Origin: Nocardioidaceae bacterium
Lineage (GTDB): Bacteria > Actinomycetota > Actinomycetes > Propionibacteriales > Nocardioidaceae
Assembly: GCA_018672315.1 (NCBI GenBank)
Contig: CP076053.1
Span: 2,653,827-2,717,826 of the forward strand
Direction of reading: 5' to 3'
Length of the DNA stretch: 64,000 bases
Under the pieces are notes generated by a model. It worked only from the letters and a program-made list of their open reading frames with translations. It made no database searches and had not been told where the DNA came from. The position numbers and the translations under genes are program-made. Positions 60,888-64,000 of the stretch are shown piece after piece (the stretch's first letter is position 1; every line of letters begins with the position of its first letter).

Positions 60888-62309
60888 GTGTTCCTCACCC
60901 TCACGACCACGCATCGGCCCGCGACCGATCTCGGTCACCTGCTGCACAAGCACCCTGACCGCGTCCAGGAGTTCGACCAGTCCTTCGGCACGGCCACCGT
61001 GTTCTACCCCGAGGCGGGGGAGGAGCGCTGCACCGCCGCCGTGGTGCTCGACGTCGACCCGGTGCGGCTCGCGCGCTCCCGCCGGAAGAACGTCCCCGAC
61101 TTCAGCCTCGCGCAGTACGTCAACGACCGGTCGTACGCCGCCTCGTCCCTGCTCGGCGCGGCGGTCGCCGACGTCTTCCGCACCGCGCGCGCCGGCCGCT
61201 GCCGGTCGAGGCAGGAGCTCGCGGACTCGGCGATCCCGCTCGAGATCTCGATCCCCGTGCTGCCCTGTCGGGGCGGGCCCGAGATCGCCGTCCGCCTCTT
61301 CACGCCGCTCGGCTGGACCGTCGAGGCCGATCCGATCCCGCTCGACGAGACCCTCACGACGCTGCCCGGCTGGGGCGACTCGCGCTACGTACGCCTCCGC
61401 CTCGTCGGCACGGTGCGCCTGGCCGACGCCCTCTCCCAGCTGTACGTGCTGCTGCCGGTGCTCGACGAGTCCAAGCACTACTGGCAGGGCCCCGACGAGG
61501 TCGACAAGCTCCTGCGCTCCGGCGAGGGGTGGCTGGCGGACCACCCCGAGCGTGAGCTCATCACCCGCCGCTACCTCGCCCGCACCGGCCTCGCCCGCGA
61601 CGCCCTGGCGCGACTCGCCGAGGTCGGCGACGACACCGACGAGGCCGTGCCCGCCGACGAGGAGCACGCGCTGCTGCCTGCCGCGCGGCGTACGCCGCTG
61701 AACCGGCAGCGCCACGACGCCGTCCTCGCCACCCTGCTGCAGCTGGGAGCGCGGTCCGTGATCGACCTGGGGTGCGGCCCCGGCGCCTTCCTCGCCCGCC
61801 TCGTCGAGACGCCGGACTTCACCCGCGTCGCGGGCGCCGAGGTCTCGACCAGGTCGCTGCAGCAGGCCGCTCGCCGCCTGCGCCTGGACTCCCTGAGCGA
61901 GCGACAGAGCGAGCGCATCGACCTCGTCCAGAGCGCCCTGACGTACGAGGACGACCGCCTCGCCGGGTACGACGCCGCCGTGCTCATGGAGGTCGTCGAG
62001 CATGTCGACCCCGAGCGTCTCGACGCGCTCGTACGCGTCGTGTTCGCCGCCGCGCGGCCCGGTGCGGTGGTCGTGACGACGCCGAACCGGGAGTACAACG
62101 ACCTCTACGAGCACCTCGACGGGCCCCGTCACCCCGACCACCGCTTCGAGTGGACGCGGGCCGAGTTCGCCGCCTGGTGCGCCCAGGTCGCGGGAGCCCA
62201 CGCGTACGCCGTGACCCATCACGGCATCGGTGACGTCGACGCCGAGCGGGGAGCTCCGACACAGATGGGCGTCTTCACCCGCATCGAGGGGCAGGAGGCC
62301 ACCGCATGA
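60888..62309 (+). CDS. hen1: RNA 3'-terminal 2'-O-methyltransferase Hen1
   Basis: A 473-residue bacterial Hen1. The N-terminal ~240 residues are the family-specific domain that binds Pnkp. The C-terminal SAM methyltransferase has VIDLGCGPGAFL (near residue 290) and the metal motif EVVEHVDPERL (near 367). It marks the broken RNA 3' end before ligation. GTG 60888. Overlaps the Pnkp gene by ATGA. Confidence 0.92.
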   Translation: MFLTLTTTHRPATDLGHLLHKHPDRVQEFDQSFGTATVFYPEAGEERCTAAVVLDVDPVRLARSRRKNVPDFSLAQYVNDRSYAASSLLGAAVADVFRTARAGRCRSRQELADSAIPLEISIPVLPCRGGPEIAVRLFTPLGWTVEADPIPLDETLTTLPGWGDSRYVRLRLVGTVRLADALSQLYVLLPVLDESKHYWQGPDEVDKLLRSGEGWLADHPERELITRRYLARTGLARDALARLAEVGDDTDEAVPADEEHALLPAARRTPLNRQRHDAVLATLLQLGARSVIDLGCGPGAFLARLVETPDFTRVAGAEVSTRSLQQAARRLRLDSLSERQSERIDLVQSALTYEDDRLAGYDAAVLMEVVEHVDPERLDALVRVVFAAARPGAVVVTTPNREYNDLYEHLDGPRHPDHRFEWTRAEFAAWCAQVAGAHAYAVTHHGIGDVDAERGAPTQMGVFTRIEGQEATA

Positions 62310-64000
62310 GCGAGGGCGTGAACGGGTCGGGGACCCACCGGGTCGGTGTCCCGCAGGCCGGTCTGGTGCTGCTGGTCGGTGTCTCCGGCAGCGGCAAGTC
62401 CAGCTTCGCCGCCCGGCACTTCCTGCCCACCGAGGTCGTCTCCTCCGACACCTGCCGGGGCCTCGTCGCCGACGACGAGAACGACCAGTCGGCCACCCCC
62501 GACGCCTTCGAGGTGCTCGAGTTCATCGTCGGCGTACGCCTGCGCCGCGGCCTGCTCACCGTCGTCGACGCGACCAACGTGCAGGGCCCGGCGCGGGCCT
62601 CGCTGGTGCGGCTGGCGAAGAGCCACGACGTGCTCGTCGACGCGATCGTGCTCGACGTGCCCGAGCGCCTGGCGATCGACCGCAACCGGTCCCGCCCGGA
62701 CCGTGCGTTCGGCGACCACGTCGTCACCCGTCAGCAGCGCGACCTGACGCGGTCGATGCGGCGGATCAGGAAGGAGGGGTTCCGCCGCGTCCACGTGCTC
62801 CGCGGCGCCGAGGAGATCGACACCGTCACGATCGACCGGGAGCGGTCGTGGAACGACCGTCGCGACGAGAGCGGTCCCTTCGACGTCATCGGCGACGTCC
62901 ACGGCTGCGCCGGCGAGCTGCGTACGCTCCTGGGCGAGCTCGGCTGGGAGCTGGACCTCGACGACGCCGGCCGCGCCGTCGGCGCCCGCCACCCCGAGGG
63001 CCGCACGGCCGTGTTCGTGGGGGACCTCGTGGACCGCGGCCCGCGGACGCCTGAGGTGCTGTCGCTGGTCATGGGCATGGTCGCGGCGGGCACCGCGCTG
63101 TGCGTGGCGGGCAACCACGAGGCCAAGCTCGTCCGTGCCCTCAAGGGGGCGAAGGTGCAGGTCAGGCACGGGCTGGCCGAGTCGCTCACCCAGCTCGAGG
63201 CGGAGACCGACGACTTCCGCGCCGAGGCGCTGCAGTTCATGGACCGTCTGGTCAGCCACTACGTGCTGGACGGGGGCGACCTCGTCGTCGCGCACGCCGG
63301 GTTGAAGGAGAGCTACCACGGGCGGTCCTCGGGCCGGGTGCGCGCGTTCGCGCTCTACGGCGACACCACCGGGGAGACCGACGAGTTCGGCCTGCCGGTG
63401 CGCTACCCGTGGGCCGCGGAGTACCGCGGTCGCGCCGCCGTCGTCTACGGCCACACCCCGGTGCCCGATGCCGAGTGGGTCAACAACACGATCTGCCTCG
63501 ACACCGGCGTGGTCTTCGGTGGCAGCCTCACCGCCTTGCGGTGGCCCGAGCGGGAGCTCGTGTCGGTGCCGGCGGAGCAGGAGTGGTACGAGCCGGCGCG
63601 ACCCCTCGCGCCCGAGCGCGACGCCTCGGTCGAGCGCGAACCGTCCGTCCTGCGCCTGGAGGACGTCGCGGGCACGCACTGGTTCGACGTCGCGCAGGGC
63701 ACCGCGTACGCCGGGCGCGTGAAGGTGCCGGAGGAGAACGCCGCCGCGGCGCTGGAGGTCATGAGCCGCTTCGCGGTCGACCCGCGGTGGCTGGTGCACC
63801 TGCCGGCGACGATGTCGCCTGTCGCGACCGCGTCGGGGGAGCAGGCCGAGGCGGGCTACCTCGAGCACCCGGCCCAGGCGTTCGAGGAGTACGCCGGGTG
63901 GGGCGTCTCACGGGTGGTGTGCGAGGAGAAGCACATGGGGTCCCGGGCGATCGCGGTGCTGTGCCGCGACGCCGAGGTGGCCGCGCGCCGGTTCGGGGTG
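62306..64000 (+). CDS. pnkp: Polynucleotide kinase-phosphatase Pnkp (3'-partial)
   Basis: The first 565 residues; the gene runs off the window. Residues 1-175: kinase with Walker A GVSGSGKSS (25-33). Residues about 190-440: calcineurin-type phosphatase (DVIGDVHGC, GDLVDRG, GNHE, GHTPVP). From about 520: adenylyltransferase/ligase with the Lys motif EEKHMGSR (about 541). With Hen1 it repairs cleaved RNA such as tRNA anticodon breaks. Confidence 0.93.
   Translation, partial: MSEGVNGSGTHRVGVPQAGLVLLVGVSGSGKSSFAARHFLPTEVVSSDTCRGLVADDENDQSATPDAFEVLEFIVGVRLRRGLLTVVDATNVQGPARASLVRLAKSHDVLVDAIVLDVPERLAIDRNRSRPDRAFGDHVVTRQQRDLTRSMRRIRKEGFRRVHVLRGAEEIDTVTIDRERSWNDRRDESGPFDVIGDVHGCAGELRTLLGELGWELDLDDAGRAVGARHPEGRTAVFVGDLVDRGPRTPEVLSLVMGMVAAGTALCVAGNHEAKLVRALKGAKVQVRHGLAESLTQLEAETDDFRAEALQFMDRLVSHYVLDGGDLVVAHAGLKESYHGRSSGRVRAFALYGDTTGETDEFGLPVRYPWAAEYRGRAAVVYGHTPVPDAEWVNNTICLDTGVVFGGSLTALRWPERELVSVPAEQEWYEPARPLAPERDASVEREPSVLRLEDVAGTHWFDVAQGTAYAGRVKVPEENAAAALEVMSRFAVDPRWLVHLPATMSPVATASGEQAEAGYLEHPAQAFEEYAGWGVSRVVCEEKHMGSRAIAVLCRDAEVAARRFGV

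Overview
The window comes from a high-GC actinomycete chromosome (about 70% G+C by eye, strong G/C third-position preference, many GTG starts and 4-base ATGA/GTGA gene overlaps). A full mycofactocin cluster, a DevR/DevS-type two-component pair and mycothiol-type arsenate reductase chemistry all point to Actinomycetota. A Nocardioides-like member of the Propionibacteriales is my best guess, but this is inference.

Layout. 1-3103: the end of a 2Fe-2S ferredoxin-domain reductase, a DAO-type flavin oxidase and an MFS transporter. 3159-12340: an uncharacterised AAA+ chaperone module with SWIM zinc finger, DUF5691, membrane protein, MoxR ATPase, DUF5682 and VWA genes (compare E. coli yehL/M/P/Q), interrupted by one membrane gene on the minus strand. 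12398-17945: amidase, membrane proteins, an FAD reductase, a GlxA-type regulator, and a 21-bp-period repeat array between convergent genes. 18098-18171: an initiator tRNA-Met. 18163-25009: a probable decayed 6.8-kb integrative element in the 3' end of that tRNA. It carries a MerR-like excisionase candidate, a truncated tyrosine recombinase, an exonuclease-BRCT-Lsr2 fusion, and an XRE-cupin regulator with a small monooxygenase-like protein and a PLP gamma-lyase-type enzyme. 25271-29547: a dormancy-like module (universal stress protein, flavin-type small protein, DevS-like kinase, DevR-like regulator). 29643-30996: SRPBCC and GntR genes.

30977-37522: a complete mycofactocin locus (mftA-B-C-D-E, SDR, mftF on the minus strand; mftR divergent). 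The 38-residue precursor MftA is present and ends in the canonical core. 37676-56053: two operons on the plus strand. One encodes an isocitrate-lyase/PEP-mutase-type lyase, a hydantoinase-type amidohydrolase and a cysteine hydrolase. The other is a 14-gene run with cupin, MBL hydrolase, sugar-type ABC importer, mycofactocin-dependent alcohol dehydrogenase, aldehyde dehydrogenase, GntR regulator, ene-reductase, two SDRs, a flavoprotein reductase and two MmgE/PrpD proteins. The same palindrome (core ACTGTTGACAGT) sits before mftA/mftR, before the first operon and before the second. In the last two it covers a TTGACA -35 element. I infer an MftR regulon that links cofactor synthesis to catabolism of an unidentified alcohol-bearing substrate.

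56118-64000: an ArsR-phosphatase fusion and ArsC, a membrane PAS histidine kinase, a pyruvoyl arginine decarboxylase overlapping a GNAT, and the Hen1/Pnkp RNA-repair pair (Pnkp runs off the window).

The strongest candidates for something undescribed are the three-box MftR regulon with its unknown substrate, the 21-bp repeat family found both between genes and in frame inside a gene, the MoxR/SWIM/DUF5682/VWA module, and the cargo of the tRNA-integrated element. The hexamer CGTACG is strongly over-represented in the host sequence but not inside the element, which independently supports its foreign origin.
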